From DATJIG01 sp050260515 (GTDB lineage Bacteria > Pseudomonadota > Alphaproteobacteria > SMXQ01): a stretch of 64,000 nucleotides of DNA. Under the pieces are notes generated by a model. The model ran no database searches and was not told where the DNA came from. It saw nothing but the letters and a program-made list of their open reading frames with translations. The stretch is taken from the NCBI GenBank assembly GCA_050260515.1, contig JBLNCI010000009.1:95440-159439 (forward strand), in the 5' to 3' direction. A program made the translations under genes and the position numbers. Position 1 is the first letter of the stretch. Each line of letters begins with the position of its first letter. Positions 52,482-61,228 of the stretch are shown piece after piece.

Positions 52482-53180
52482 ATGAAGAGCATCGACGCGT
52501 TGAAGGAGGAGATGATCGTCGCCGGGCGGATCCTCGTCGAGGAGGACCAGGGCGATCTGATTTTCGGTCACATCACGGCGCGGCTGCCCGACGATCCCGC
52601 GCACTTCCTGATGAAGCCGCACACCATCGGCCTCGAGGAGATGACGCCCGACAGCATCATCACCGTGAACCTCGAGGGCGAGAAGGTCGCCGGCGCGATG
52701 CCGCGCCATCTCGAGGTGTTCATCCACTCGGAGATCCTGCGCGTCCGTTCCGACGTCCAGGCGGTGGTCCACACCCACGCGCCGTACGCCGTCGCGTTCT
52801 CGTCGCTCGGCAAGCCGCTGCAGCCGGTCGGCCACGAGGGCTCGGTGTTCTGCGACGGGCTGCCGGTGTTCTCGGAGACGTCCGACCTGATCATCGACCA
52901 GAGCCGCGGCAAGGCGGTGGCCAGGGCGCTCGCCGAGCACAACGTCCTGCTGCTGCGCAACCATGGCGTCGTCACCTGCGGCCGCACCGTCGAGGAGGCG
53001 ACCATCCTCGCGCTCCACCTCGAGAAGGCGTGCAAGACCCAGCTCATGGTGGAAGCGTGCGGCGGGGCGAAGCACGTCAGCACGCCCGAGGACGCAAAGG
53101 CGAAGAAAGGCCGCATCCTGCCCCAGACGCCCCAGGTCTTCGCCTATCTCAAGCGCCGCCTGTGCGGCCACGCCCACTAG
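52482..53180 (+). CDS. Class II aldolase/adducin family protein
   Basis: A 232-residue zinc-dependent aldolase or decarboxylase of the fuculose/ribulose-phosphate type. Zinc ligands H97-T-H99 and H161 (RNHG) are present, and E84 matches the catalytic glutamate position. A C-terminal region rich in lysine (KAKKGRILPQT) is not part of the core. The start ATG lacks a strong ribosome site but fits the fold. It is followed 23 bases later by a MetE-like gene. Members act on phosphorylated sugars or on HHED-type aromatic decarboxylation products, so the substrate is open. Confidence 0.85.
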   Translation: MKSIDALKEEMIVAGRILVEEDQGDLIFGHITARLPDDPAHFLMKPHTIGLEEMTPDSIITVNLEGEKVAGAMPRHLEVFIHSEILRVRSDVQAVVHTHAPYAVAFSSLGKPLQPVGHEGSVFCDGLPVFSETSDLIIDQSRGKAVARALAEHNVLLLRNHGVVTCGRTVEEATILALHLEKACKTQLMVEACGGAKHVSTPEDAKAKKGRILPQTPQVFAYLKRRLCGHAH

Positions 53181-53203
53181 CGTTCATTCGTTCGGAGAGC
53201 GTC

Positions 53204-54349
53204 ATGACAGACCTTCGCACCATCCGCACCGACGTCGTCGGCAGCCTGTTGCGGCCCGAGTACCTCAAGGACGCCCGCAAGAAGCTCGACGAGGGCAGGT
53301 TCGACGAGGCCGAATTCCGGCGGCTCGAGGACCGGGCGGTGCGCGAATCGGTCGCGCTGCAGGAGTCGGTCGGCCTCGACGTGCTCACCGACGGCGAGCA
53401 GCGCCGCCTCAACTTCCAGGAAAGCTTCGGTGCCGCGGTCGAGGGCTTTGACGCCGGCGCGTCCAAGGTCCACACCTATGAGAAGCGCGTCGAGGGCGCG
53501 GCGCCCGGGCAGCGCTGGGAGATCCCCGAGCTCGGCAGCCACGGCACCGCGGTGTCGCACCGGCGCCCGGTCGTGAGCCGGCTGAGGCTGGTGCGCAACA
53601 TCCCGCTCGAGGAGTACCGCTACGCGGCGAGCGTCAGCAAGACGCCGGTGAAGGTGACGCTGATCGGCCCCGACCGCATCTCGCAGCGCTTCGCCTACGA
53701 GCAGTCCGCCGACGTCTACAAGGGCATGGACGACTTCGTCGCCGACGTCGTCAAGATCGAGCGCGAGATCATCACCGGCCTGGTCGGTGCCGGGTGCCGC
53801 TACGTCCAGATCGACGCGCCGGGCTTCACCGCCTACGTCGACGAGCCGTCGATGGAGCAGATGCGGAGCCGCGGCGAGGACCCGATGGCGAACTTCGCTC
53901 GCTCGCTCAAGGCCGAGGCCGCGGTGGTCGCGAACTTCCCCGGCGTCACGTTCGGCATCCATCTCTGCCGCGGCAACCAGCGCAGCATGTGGCACCGCGA
54001 GGGCACCTACGACGCGATCGCCGAGCGGCTGTTCAACGAGCTGCCGCACGACCGCTTCCTGCTGGAATACGACACGCCCCGCGCCGGCTCGTTCGCGCCG
54101 CTCAGGTTCGTGCCGAAGGGCAAGACCGTCGTCCTCGGCCTGATCACCACCAAGACTCCGGACCTCGAGCGGGTCGACGACCTGCGGCGCCGCATCGACG
54201 AGGCGTCGAAGTACATCGCCGCCGATCAGCTCGCGCTGAGCCCGCAATGCGGCTTCGCGTCCGACGTGGTCGGCAACCTCATCAGCGCCGACGACCAGAA
54301 GCGGAAGCTCGAAGTGATGGTCGAGACCGCGCGCAAGGTCTGGCACTGA
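53204..54349 (+). CDS. Short MetE-like (cobalamin-independent methionine synthase C-domain) protein
   Basis: A 381-residue protein corresponding to the catalytic C-terminal half of MetE. Zinc ligands H253 and C255 (GIHLCRGN), E288 (LLEYDT) and C349 (SPQCGF) are visible. Full MetE is about 750 residues. This short family, sometimes called methionine synthase II, often occurs in catabolic clusters where it may transfer methyl groups from other substrates, or act as a lyase on small sulfur or methoxy compounds. ATG follows GGAGAG. No MetF-type or folate-pathway gene is adjacent, so a demethylation role is possible but unproven. Confidence 0.87.
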   Translation: MTDLRTIRTDVVGSLLRPEYLKDARKKLDEGRFDEAEFRRLEDRAVRESVALQESVGLDVLTDGEQRRLNFQESFGAAVEGFDAGASKVHTYEKRVEGAAPGQRWEIPELGSHGTAVSHRRPVVSRLRLVRNIPLEEYRYAASVSKTPVKVTLIGPDRISQRFAYEQSADVYKGMDDFVADVVKIEREIITGLVGAGCRYVQIDAPGFTAYVDEPSMEQMRSRGEDPMANFARSLKAEAAVVANFPGVTFGIHLCRGNQRSMWHREGTYDAIAERLFNELPHDRFLLEYDTPRAGSFAPLRFVPKGKTVVLGLITTKTPDLERVDDLRRRIDEASKYIAADQLALSPQCGFASDVVGNLISADDQKRKLEVMVETARKVWH

Positions 54350-54436
54350 CGCGGTCTGGCATTGAAGAGGTCTGGAACCAGAGTCTTTCGCGCACGCGTA
54401 CCGCAGACATAACAGACGAGAGCAGCGGAGGCAGAT

Positions 54437-55465
54437 ATGCGGACAGTGTTGACCCTCGCGGCGGTTCTGGCGGCCGGCATCGCCGGCTCCGCCGCCGCCC
54501 AGGACCAGTTCTTCGCCGGCAAGCAGATCGAGCTCGTCATCGGCACCACGCCAGGCGGCGGCTACGACACCTACGGACGGCTGGTCGCTCGCCACATGGG
54601 CGACTACATACCGGGTAAGCCGACGCTGCTGCCGAAGAACATGCCCGGCGCCGGCAGCAACAAGGCCGCCGCCTACATCTATGCGGTCGCGCCCAAGGAC
54701 GGGACGTCGATCGGAGCGATCTTCCCCGGTGCCGTCATCGAGCCGCTGCTCGGTGACAAGTCGCAGGTCCAGCACGATTCGACCAAGTTCAACTACCTCG
54801 GGAGCGCCAACAACGAGGCGTTCATCTGCATCGGCCGCAGCGATGCGCCGGTGCAGAAGTTCGAGGACGCGCTGTCCAAGGACATGATCATGGGCGCCAG
54901 CGCCGCCGGCGGCTCGACTCGCGACTTTCCGGCGCTGCTGAACAACGTGCTCGGCACGAAGTTCAACGTCGTCAGCGGCTATCCCGGCAGCAAGGAAATC
55001 GTGCTCGCGGTGGAGCGCAACGAGGTGCAGGGCGCCTGCGGCTACGCCTGGTCCAGCCTGATCGCGCAGAACGCCGATCTCCTGACCAGCGGCAAGGTGC
55101 GGGTGCTGGCGCAGGAGTCGCTGAAGAAGCATCCCGCGCTCGACAAGATGGGCGTGCCGCTCACCATCAGCTTCGCCAAGACCGACGAGCAGCGGCAGAT
55201 CCTCGAGCTGGTCTACGGTCAGCTCGTGTTCGGCCGCCCCTACGTGCTGCCGCCGGGCGTCCCGGCGGACCGCGTCGCGACGCTGCGTCGCGCCTTCGAC
55301 GCCACGCTCAAGGACAAGACCCTGATGGCCGAGGCCGAGAAGCTCCAGCTCGACGTCGAATCGGTCTCGGGCGAGGAGGTCCAGGCGCTGGTCGCGAAGA
55401 TGTTCGCGGCCCCCGCCGCCATGGTCGAGCGCACGAAGCAGGCGCTGATCTACAAGCCGAGGTAA
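54437..55465 (+). CDS. Bug/TctC-family periplasmic solute receptor
   Basis: A 342-residue TTT receptor. The signal peptide (about 21 residues, ending GSAAA) precedes QDQFFAGKQIELVIGTTPGGGYD. QNMPGAG is changed to KNMPGAGSNKAAAYIY, and the cleft loop is GASAAGGSTRDFPALL. It follows the aldolase and MetE-like genes by 87 bases and is transcribed in the same direction, likely co-expressed. The stop faces the LysR gene stop convergently. Confidence 0.92.
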   Translation: MRTVLTLAAVLAAGIAGSAAAQDQFFAGKQIELVIGTTPGGGYDTYGRLVARHMGDYIPGKPTLLPKNMPGAGSNKAAAYIYAVAPKDGTSIGAIFPGAVIEPLLGDKSQVQHDSTKFNYLGSANNEAFICIGRSDAPVQKFEDALSKDMIMGASAAGGSTRDFPALLNNVLGTKFNVVSGYPGSKEIVLAVERNEVQGACGYAWSSLIAQNADLLTSGKVRVLAQESLKKHPALDKMGVPLTISFAKTDEQRQILELVYGQLVFGRPYVLPPGVPADRVATLRRAFDATLKDKTLMAEAEKLQLDVESVSGEEVQALVAKMFAAPAAMVERTKQALIYKPR

Positions 55466-55485
55466 CCCGGCCGAGCTGCCGGGGT

Positions 55486-56427
55486 TCAGCCGCGCGGCGC
55501 CGCCGCACGCATGGGTGCGGCGCCGCCGTCGCGCCGCTTCATGCGGGCGATGAAGTAGTCGATGAACAGGCGGACCCGCGCCGGCTGATAGCGGTCCTTC
55601 TGGTAGACGATGTAGAGCGTCCGCTCGTCGATCGCGTGATCCGCGAGCACGCGGACCAGAGCGCCGTGCGCGAGGTCGTCGGCCACCAGGTACTCGCGCA
55701 GCAGCGCGATACCGAGGCCGTCGAGCGCCGCGTGCCGCACGACGACGCTCGAGTTCGCGCGCATCGTCCCGGAGACGCGCACCGCCGTCCGCCCCTTCGG
55801 CCCCTCGAACGTCCACGTCGAATGCGCGGCGCCGCTCGGGTCGAGGCAACTGTGCTTGGCAAGCTCGCTCGGGCCTCGGGGCGTGCCGTGGGTGGCGAGA
55901 TAGTCGGGGGAGGCGACCAGCACACGCGGCAATCCCATGATCGGCCGCGCGACCAGCGAGGAATCGCGCGCGGGCATCGAGCGGATGGCGAGATCAAACC
56001 CGCCGGTCACCAGCTCCATGCCGTGGGACGACGAGTCGCGGTCGCGGAGCGCGATGTGGACCGAAATGCCGGGATGGGCGCGGCAGAACTCGCTGGCAAT
56101 CGGGCCGAGCACGGTCTCGGAGAAGGTCTTCGACGACAGGATCTTGATCTCGCCCCGCGGCACCGAGCGCTTCGCCTGGATGCGCTCGTCGAGCGCGTTC
56201 ATCTCGGCGAGCAGCGAGACACAGTTCTCGTAGTAGTCGGTACCGGTCAGCGTCGGGCTGAGGCGGTGGGTGTTGCGGTTGAGCAGCTTCACCCCGAGCG
56301 CCGCCTCGAGGTCCTGGATCCGCTTCGACACCATCGCCCGCGTGACGCCGAGCTCCTTCGCGGCCTGCGTGTAGCTGCCGAGCTTCACCACCGCGGCATA
56401 GGTTTCCATCAGCTTGAGGCGGTCCAT
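55486..56427 (-). CDS. LysR-family transcriptional regulator
   Basis: A 313-residue regulator with an N-terminal helix-turn-helix (TYAAVVKLGSYTQAAKELGVTRAMVSKRIQDLE) and a substrate-sensing domain from about residue 90. The C-terminal tail is Ala/Arg/Pro-rich. It diverges from the HDO/SDR/NicX-like unit at 56573, the classical LysR arrangement. A perfect palindrome in the shared promoter is a candidate binding site. Effector unknown. Confidence 0.93.
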   Translation of the reverse strand: MDRLKLMETYAAVVKLGSYTQAAKELGVTRAMVSKRIQDLEAALGVKLLNRNTHRLSPTLTGTDYYENCVSLLAEMNALDERIQAKRSVPRGEIKILSSKTFSETVLGPIASEFCRAHPGISVHIALRDRDSSSHGMELVTGGFDLAIRSMPARDSSLVARPIMGLPRVLVASPDYLATHGTPRGPSELAKHSCLDPSGAAHSTWTFEGPKGRTAVRVSGTMRANSSVVVRHAALDGLGIALLREYLVADDLAHGALVRVLADHAIDERTLYIVYQKDRYQPARVRLFIDYFIARMKRRDGGAAPMRAAAPRG

Positions 56428-56455
56428 CGCATCGGTCCGGCGGGTTGGGGGGTGC

Positions 56456-56474
56456 TGTCAAATTTTATTTGACA
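56456..56474. promoter_or_regulatory. Candidate LysR operator palindrome
   Basis: TGTCAAATTTTATTTGACA is a perfect 8-bp-arm inverted repeat with three-base centre, AT-rich within GC-rich surroundings. It lies 29 bases upstream of the LysR ATG and about 100 bases upstream of the diverging HDO gene. Confidence 0.6.
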
Positions 56475-56572
56475 CCGTTGCAAGCGGAAAGGCCGTTGTT
56501 GGCCCCCGCCGCCGCGGGCAGAGTCCGGGCCTCGGCGCCGTCCGCGCGCCCGACAGAACGAAGGATTCCGCC

Positions 56573-57373
56573 GTGACCCCCCGCACCCCCGACCAATTCC
56601 AGGAAGCCATCCTCGACACCCTGCAGGAGCTGCGCTGGGACACGCCGACCTACCTCGAGCTCTACAACCGCAACCACATGACGCGCGAGGGCGCGCGGGT
56701 GTACGCGGTCGAGCACTGCGTGTTCGCGGCGAACTTCCCGCGCTGGCTCGCCAACATCACCGGCAACTGCCCGCACCTCGAGGTCCGCAAGTACCTGATC
56801 GAGAACACCTTCGTGGAAGAGGTCCGCGACCCCACGATCACCACGGGCCACTACGAGAGCCTGGTCGACTTCGCCGTCGCCCTCGGGGCCGATCGCGAGT
56901 TCGTCTACAACTACCGGGGCGCGCCGATCACCCAGATGCGCGTCGTCTACTGCGAGTGGGTCAGCCGTCAGAAGCCGTGGCTCGAGGCCTTCGCCGCGAT
57001 CGCCGGCAACGAGGTCGCCCGCGGGAAGGCGATGATCGCCCGTGTCGGCAACCGCGCCCGCACCTCGCGCGACAACTGGAAGGCGCTCAAGCTCGACGAC
57101 AAGGCGCTGGCCCACTGGGACGCCGCCGACGCCGCCGACTCGTCCGAGGACGGTCACGGCGATGCGCCGCTCGAGATCCTGCGCAAGTACGCGGTCACCC
57201 GCGAGCAGCAGGATGCGTGCCTGCAGGCGATGCGCGACCGCCAGATGGTGAATCGCATCTGGTCGGATCAGGTCGGCGTGTGGTGCTTCGAGGCCTCCGG
57301 GCTGAAGCCGCCGTCGCTTGACGGCCGTCACAAGCATGCGTTGGTGCTGGGCAAGACGCCCGTCACCGCGTAA
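56573..57373 (+). CDS. Heme-oxygenase-like diiron protein, divergent third copy
   Basis: A 266-residue PqqC/TenA-like protein with a GTG start. It has an E83/H93 pair (VEEVRDP ... TGHYE) and a late E192-D193-G-H195 cluster as candidate iron ligands. It lacks the clean H-x3-D-x2-H of the copies at 2855 and 27128, so it belongs to another branch and might use iron differently or be cofactor-free like PqqC. It is first in a unit with an SDR, an M29/NicX-like protein, a Bug receptor and a VOC protein. The gap to the next gene is 114 bases. Function unknown. Confidence 0.72.
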   Translation: MTPRTPDQFQEAILDTLQELRWDTPTYLELYNRNHMTREGARVYAVEHCVFAANFPRWLANITGNCPHLEVRKYLIENTFVEEVRDPTITTGHYESLVDFAVALGADREFVYNYRGAPITQMRVVYCEWVSRQKPWLEAFAAIAGNEVARGKAMIARVGNRARTSRDNWKALKLDDKALAHWDAADAADSSEDGHGDAPLEILRKYAVTREQQDACLQAMRDRQMVNRIWSDQVGVWCFEASGLKPPSLDGRHKHALVLGKTPVTA

Positions 57374-57487
57374 CAAGGAACACAGGTGCGGCCGCGCGAT
57401 CGGCGCGGCCTAACCGACCGGTGAATCTGGTCTGCGAATCAGAGTGCGGCGGGTACCGGTCCGGACCGGCGCCCGGGGAGACATGAA

Positions 57488-58237
57488 GTGCCGGATGGCA
57501 GGCGCGCTGCGGTCGTAACCGGCGGCGCGAGCGGTATTGGGCTCGAGATCGTGCGCCATCTGGCGGGCGAGGGCATGGGCGTCGTCGCGGTCGACCGCAA
57601 CGCCGCGGCATGCGCGGCCGCGCGCGAGAGCCTGTCGGCGATGGCCGATCGCATCCGCATCGTCACCGCCGACATCGGCACGCCCGAGGGCGCCGGCGCC
57701 GCGATCGATGCCGCTGTCGACGCCTTCGGCCGCATCGACCTGCTCTGCAACAACGCCGCGGTCCATCCCTCGGAGACCATCGAGGAGCACGCCCTCGACT
57801 CGTGGCGCGAGACCTTCCGCGTCAACGTCGACGGCACGATGCTGTGCAGCCAGGCCGCGCTCCGTCGGATGAAGGCGCAGGGCGGCGGCGCCATCGTCAA
57901 CATCGGCTCGATCAGCGGCCACGCGCCATACGCGGGCGGCGGCGCCTACGCCGCGTCCAAGGCGGCGATCGCGATGCTGACCCGCGTGCTGGCGCTGGAG
58001 GCCGGACCGCTCGGGGTCACCGTCAACTGCATCGCGCCGGGAACGATCCGCCACCGTCCGGGATCGGAGAACGAGCCCGCGCCGCACATCCCCGTCGGCC
58101 GCGCCGGGACGCCCGCCGACGTCGCGCGCCTGGTGTCGTATCTTGCCTCCGATGCCGCGGGCTACATCAACGGCGCCACCATCACCGTCGATGGCGGCGC
58201 GACGGCGGGGCGTCCGCGGGTCAGCAAGCGCAAGTGA
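57488..58237 (+). CDS. Classical short-chain dehydrogenase/reductase
   Basis: A 249-residue classical SDR of FabG type. The cofactor loop is TGGASGIG, followed by a D36 that favours NAD(H). NNA is at 88-90, catalytic S141 or S143, Y154 and K158. The C-terminal INGATITVDGG is canonical. It starts at GTG with GGGGAG seven bases upstream. A nearby ATG at 57483 is in another frame and stops early. It probably oxidises a hydroxyl in the same pathway as the flanking enzymes. Confidence 0.92.
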   Translation: MPDGRRAAVVTGGASGIGLEIVRHLAGEGMGVVAVDRNAAACAAARESLSAMADRIRIVTADIGTPEGAGAAIDAAVDAFGRIDLLCNNAAVHPSETIEEHALDSWRETFRVNVDGTMLCSQAALRRMKAQGGGAIVNIGSISGHAPYAGGGAYAASKAAIAMLTRVLALEAGPLGVTVNCIAPGTIRHRPGSENEPAPHIPVGRAGTPADVARLVSYLASDAAGYINGATITVDGGATAGRPRVSKRK

Positions 58238-58259
58238 TGACTGCAGTGAGGAGATCGCG

Positions 58260-59447
58260 GTGACCAGTTTCCGTCCGATGCCGCCCGAGGCGGCGATGGC
58301 CATCGGCAACATGCTCGACGACTGCGCGCGCATCCAGCGCGACCAGCACGTGCTGATCCTGGCCGCGACCGACGGCCTCTACGGCGGCCGCAACATCGTC
58401 GACGAGCAGGCGATCGCGTGGATCCAGGCCGGCGTCCAGGCGCGCGGCGCGCATCCCTCGGTGCTGTGGGTCGACATGCCGATCCGCAAGAACGTGCTGT
58501 GGCCGGACATCCCGACGCCGGACACCGTGTGGCGGATTCCGAAGGTCGTGAAGGAGGCGGTGAAGACCGCCGACGTGCTGATCAACCACGTCCTCGACCT
58601 GTCGTCGGAGGAGGAGCTGAAGGAGTGGCCGCAGTTCCTCAAGGACAACAAGGTGCCGATGGTCCGCAACATGGCGACCACCGCGCCGCTCCTGTGCAGC
58701 GCCTGGGCGCGCACGCCGCACCGGCTGATCAATGAGATCCGGTTCCGCACCGGCGAAATGGTGAAGGCGGGCGAGCGCTGGAAGCTCACGCATCCCAACG
58801 GCACCCATCTCGAAGGGACCGTCGGAGCGCCCGGCCGCGGCGGCGAGGGGTATTCGTACTGGCGCGACACCGGCTACTACTGGCCGTTCCCCGAGGGAAT
58901 CTATCCGGCGGTCAATCCGGTCGGTGCGCAGGGCACGTTCGTGTTCGACCAGATGATGCCGGTGTGGGCGCGCCACATCGGGGTGCCGGTGAAGTTCCGG
59001 GCGCCGGTGCGGGTCACCGTCGAGAACAACCAGATGGTGAAGTTCGAGGGCGGCGCCGAGGCGGAGACGATCCGCGCGTTCCTGTCCGAGCTCGCCAAGG
59101 TCGTCGGCAAGGACCACGCGTTCGAGATCCGCGGCCCCCACGGCGGCATCCATCCCGCGGCGAAGGTGACGGCGGCGCAGTGTCCCGACGAGGACTACCG
59201 CGAGTTCATCGAGTCGTTCCACGCCGCGAGCGTGCATATGCACCTCGGCCAGGGCGGGAAGGCGAAGGCGTTCCCGTACAATCTGCACACCGCCGCCGAA
59301 GTCCGCGGCGCGACGCTGACCGTCGGCAACGCGACGCTGCACGACAACGGCCGGCTCGGCGTGATGGACGACCCGCGCGTCCAGGCGGTGGCGGCGGAGT
59401 ACCGGGACCGGCCGGGATTCGACGGCGAACAGTGGTTGTACGGCTGA
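58260..59447 (+). CDS. M29 aminopeptidase/NicX-like metal-dependent protein
   Basis: A 395-residue protein with the fold family shared by thermophilic M29 aminopeptidases and 2,5-dihydroxypyridine 5,6-dioxygenase (NicX). Late histidine-rich motif SVHMHLGQG and GPHGGIHPAAKV hold candidate metal ligands. The N-terminal half contains alternating strands and helices (HVLILAATDGLYGG). It starts at GTG with TGAGGAG upstream. In a catabolic unit with an SDR and a diiron protein, a dioxygenase role like NicX is plausible, but peptidase activity is not excluded. The call rests on remembered family resemblance, so confidence in function is moderate. Confidence 0.72.
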   Translation: MTSFRPMPPEAAMAIGNMLDDCARIQRDQHVLILAATDGLYGGRNIVDEQAIAWIQAGVQARGAHPSVLWVDMPIRKNVLWPDIPTPDTVWRIPKVVKEAVKTADVLINHVLDLSSEEELKEWPQFLKDNKVPMVRNMATTAPLLCSAWARTPHRLINEIRFRTGEMVKAGERWKLTHPNGTHLEGTVGAPGRGGEGYSYWRDTGYYWPFPEGIYPAVNPVGAQGTFVFDQMMPVWARHIGVPVKFRAPVRVTVENNQMVKFEGGAEAETIRAFLSELAKVVGKDHAFEIRGPHGGIHPAAKVTAAQCPDEDYREFIESFHAASVHMHLGQGGKAKAFPYNLHTAAEVRGATLTVGNATLHDNGRLGVMDDPRVQAVAAEYRDRPGFDGEQWLYG

Positions 59448-59487
59448 CACCTGACGCAAGCAGGGGCCGGTAGAGCAGGGAGCGCGT

Positions 59488-60492
59488 ATGAAGACGATGT
59501 GGATCGGCGGCGCCGTGGCGTCGCTCGCGGCGGCATTCGCGGTCGGCGCGATAGCGCAGGCGACGGCGGCGGATTTGTACGAAGGCAAGCGCATCAACGT
59601 CATCGTCGGTTTCGCCTCCGGCGGCAGCGCCGACGGCGACGCGCGGATGATCGCGCGGCACCTCGGCAAGCACATCCCGGGCAACCCGACGCTCATCGTC
59701 CAGAACATGCCCGGCGCCGGCGGCCTCAAGGCGATCAATCTCGCCTACCAGGGCACGAATCCGGACGGCCTGACCATCTACCAGCTCGCGAGCGCGCATT
59801 ACATCCAGCAGCTCGTCGGCTCGAGCGCCGCCCAGTTCGATCTCAGCAGGATGCCGATCCTCGGCGCCTGGACCCGCAGCAACTACGTCCTCGTCGTCAG
59901 CAGCAAGTACAAGTCGATCGAGGACATGCGGAAGGCCAACGAGATCATCATCGGCAGCGAGGGGATGGGCTCCGGTACCTACGTCTTCACGATTGCCTGG
60001 CAGAAGGCGCTCGGCCTCAGGTTCAAGCTCATCACCGGCTACGGCAGCGCCGAGCGGACGCTCGCCGTCGAGCGTGGCGAGATCGAGGGGCGCACCGAGA
60101 CGGTCGGCAACATCGTCCGCAGCGATCCCGAGCTGCGGAAGAACGCGCCGCCGCGGGTCCAGAGCGGCACGGTTCGGAGCCCGCTGATGCCGGACGTGCC
60201 GACGGTCTACGAGATCAATCCCAAGCCCGGTGACTTCTTCGAGACGGTTAACGAAGGGCTGTCTGTGTCGCGGCCCTACGTGCTGTCGCCGGGCACGCCC
60301 GAGGACCGGCTCGCCATCCTGCGCGCCGCCTGGAATAAAATGCTGGAAGATCAAGAGTTTAAGGCGGAAGTCGACGCCCAGGGCTGGGAGTTCGTGCCGA
60401 CTCCGTACGACCAGGTCGAAAATTTCTACAAACGGGTGATCAGGGAGACGCCGCCCGACGTTATCGCCGAACTGAAGGCGCTCTTCCCGTGA
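59488..60492 (+). CDS. Bug/TctC-family periplasmic solute receptor
   Basis: A 334-residue TTT receptor. The signal peptide of about 28 residues ends ATAAD, followed by LYEGKRINVIVGFASGGSADGDAR. This copy has ADGDAR where most have GYDxYAR, a change in the substrate-contact loop. QNMPGAGGLKAIN is canonical. It sits 40 bases after the NicX-like gene and completes that unit with a VOC gene. Confidence 0.92.
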   Translation: MKTMWIGGAVASLAAAFAVGAIAQATAADLYEGKRINVIVGFASGGSADGDARMIARHLGKHIPGNPTLIVQNMPGAGGLKAINLAYQGTNPDGLTIYQLASAHYIQQLVGSSAAQFDLSRMPILGAWTRSNYVLVVSSKYKSIEDMRKANEIIIGSEGMGSGTYVFTIAWQKALGLRFKLITGYGSAERTLAVERGEIEGRTETVGNIVRSDPELRKNAPPRVQSGTVRSPLMPDVPTVYEINPKPGDFFETVNEGLSVSRPYVLSPGTPEDRLAILRAAWNKMLEDQEFKAEVDAQGWEFVPTPYDQVENFYKRVIRETPPDVIAELKALFP

Positions 60493-60550
60493 CGCCGCCC
60501 CGCGGCGTGCTTATATAATCAAGCGCGCCCGACTGTAACGGAGACTGACC

Positions 60551-61132
60551 ATGGACACGATTCAAGCCACGACCGAACGCCTGCGCGAACAGGCGGCGGA
60601 AGCCGGCACGACGCACCCGACGGAGTACGCGGGCACCTCGCCGATCAAGGTGAACAAGCTCGGCCACTTCGTCTACGAGGTGACGGACATCGAGCGGACC
60701 GTGAAGTTCTGGACCGAGGTCATGGGCTTCAAGGAGACGGACCGCAACGACCACGGCATGGTGTTCTTCCGCTGCGGCGCCGACCACCACGCGATCGGGC
60801 TCAAGCCGATGGCGAAGGGCAAGACCCCGAAGCGCGACATGAAGGGCAGCCTGCAGATGGAGCACCTCGCCATGGAGGTCGACAACGTCGACGTCCTCCT
60901 CAAGGCGAAGGAGTACTTCAAGAAGAACAACATTCCGATCGTGTTCGAGGGCCGCAAGGGCGCCGGCTGCAACATCAGCATCAACTTCCTCGACCCCGAC
61001 GGCTACGAATTCGAGATCTACTGCGAGATGGACCAGGTCGGTCCCGACGGCCGCCTGCGTCCGTCGTCGCAGTTCAAGAAGCGCAATCCGCTCGAAGAGG
61101 CGATCAAGGACCCGGTCCAGAAGAAGTGGTAA
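60551..61132 (+). CDS. VOC-family protein
   Basis: A 193-residue single-module VOC protein. H39 (LGHFVYEV), H105 (MEHLAME) and E156 (YEFEIYC) are candidate metal ligands. A 30-residue N-terminal extension and a charged C-terminal tail flank the fold. It resembles glyoxalase/extradiol-type proteins of aromatic pathways, with no assigned reaction. ATG after a GGAG site. The terminator follows. Confidence 0.85.
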   Translation: MDTIQATTERLREQAAEAGTTHPTEYAGTSPIKVNKLGHFVYEVTDIERTVKFWTEVMGFKETDRNDHGMVFFRCGADHHAIGLKPMAKGKTPKRDMKGSLQMEHLAMEVDNVDVLLKAKEYFKKNNIPIVFEGRKGAGCNISINFLDPDGYEFEIYCEMDQVGPDGRLRPSSQFKKRNPLEEAIKDPVQKKW

Positions 61133-61169
61133 GACCACCGGGTCGCTTTCCGGAGCGGCACAGCGAACG

Positions 61170-61201
61170 GAGCGGCGGGCGAAAGCCCGCCGCTCTTTTT
61201 T
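61170..61201 (+). terminator. Rho-independent terminator
   Basis: GAGCGGCGGGC and GCCCGCCGCTC form an 11-bp perfect stem with a GAAA tetraloop and a T6 tail, 38 bases past the VOC stop. Confidence 0.95.
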
Positions 61202-61228
61202 GTGCCGGCGCGCGGTGAGATCTCGCGC

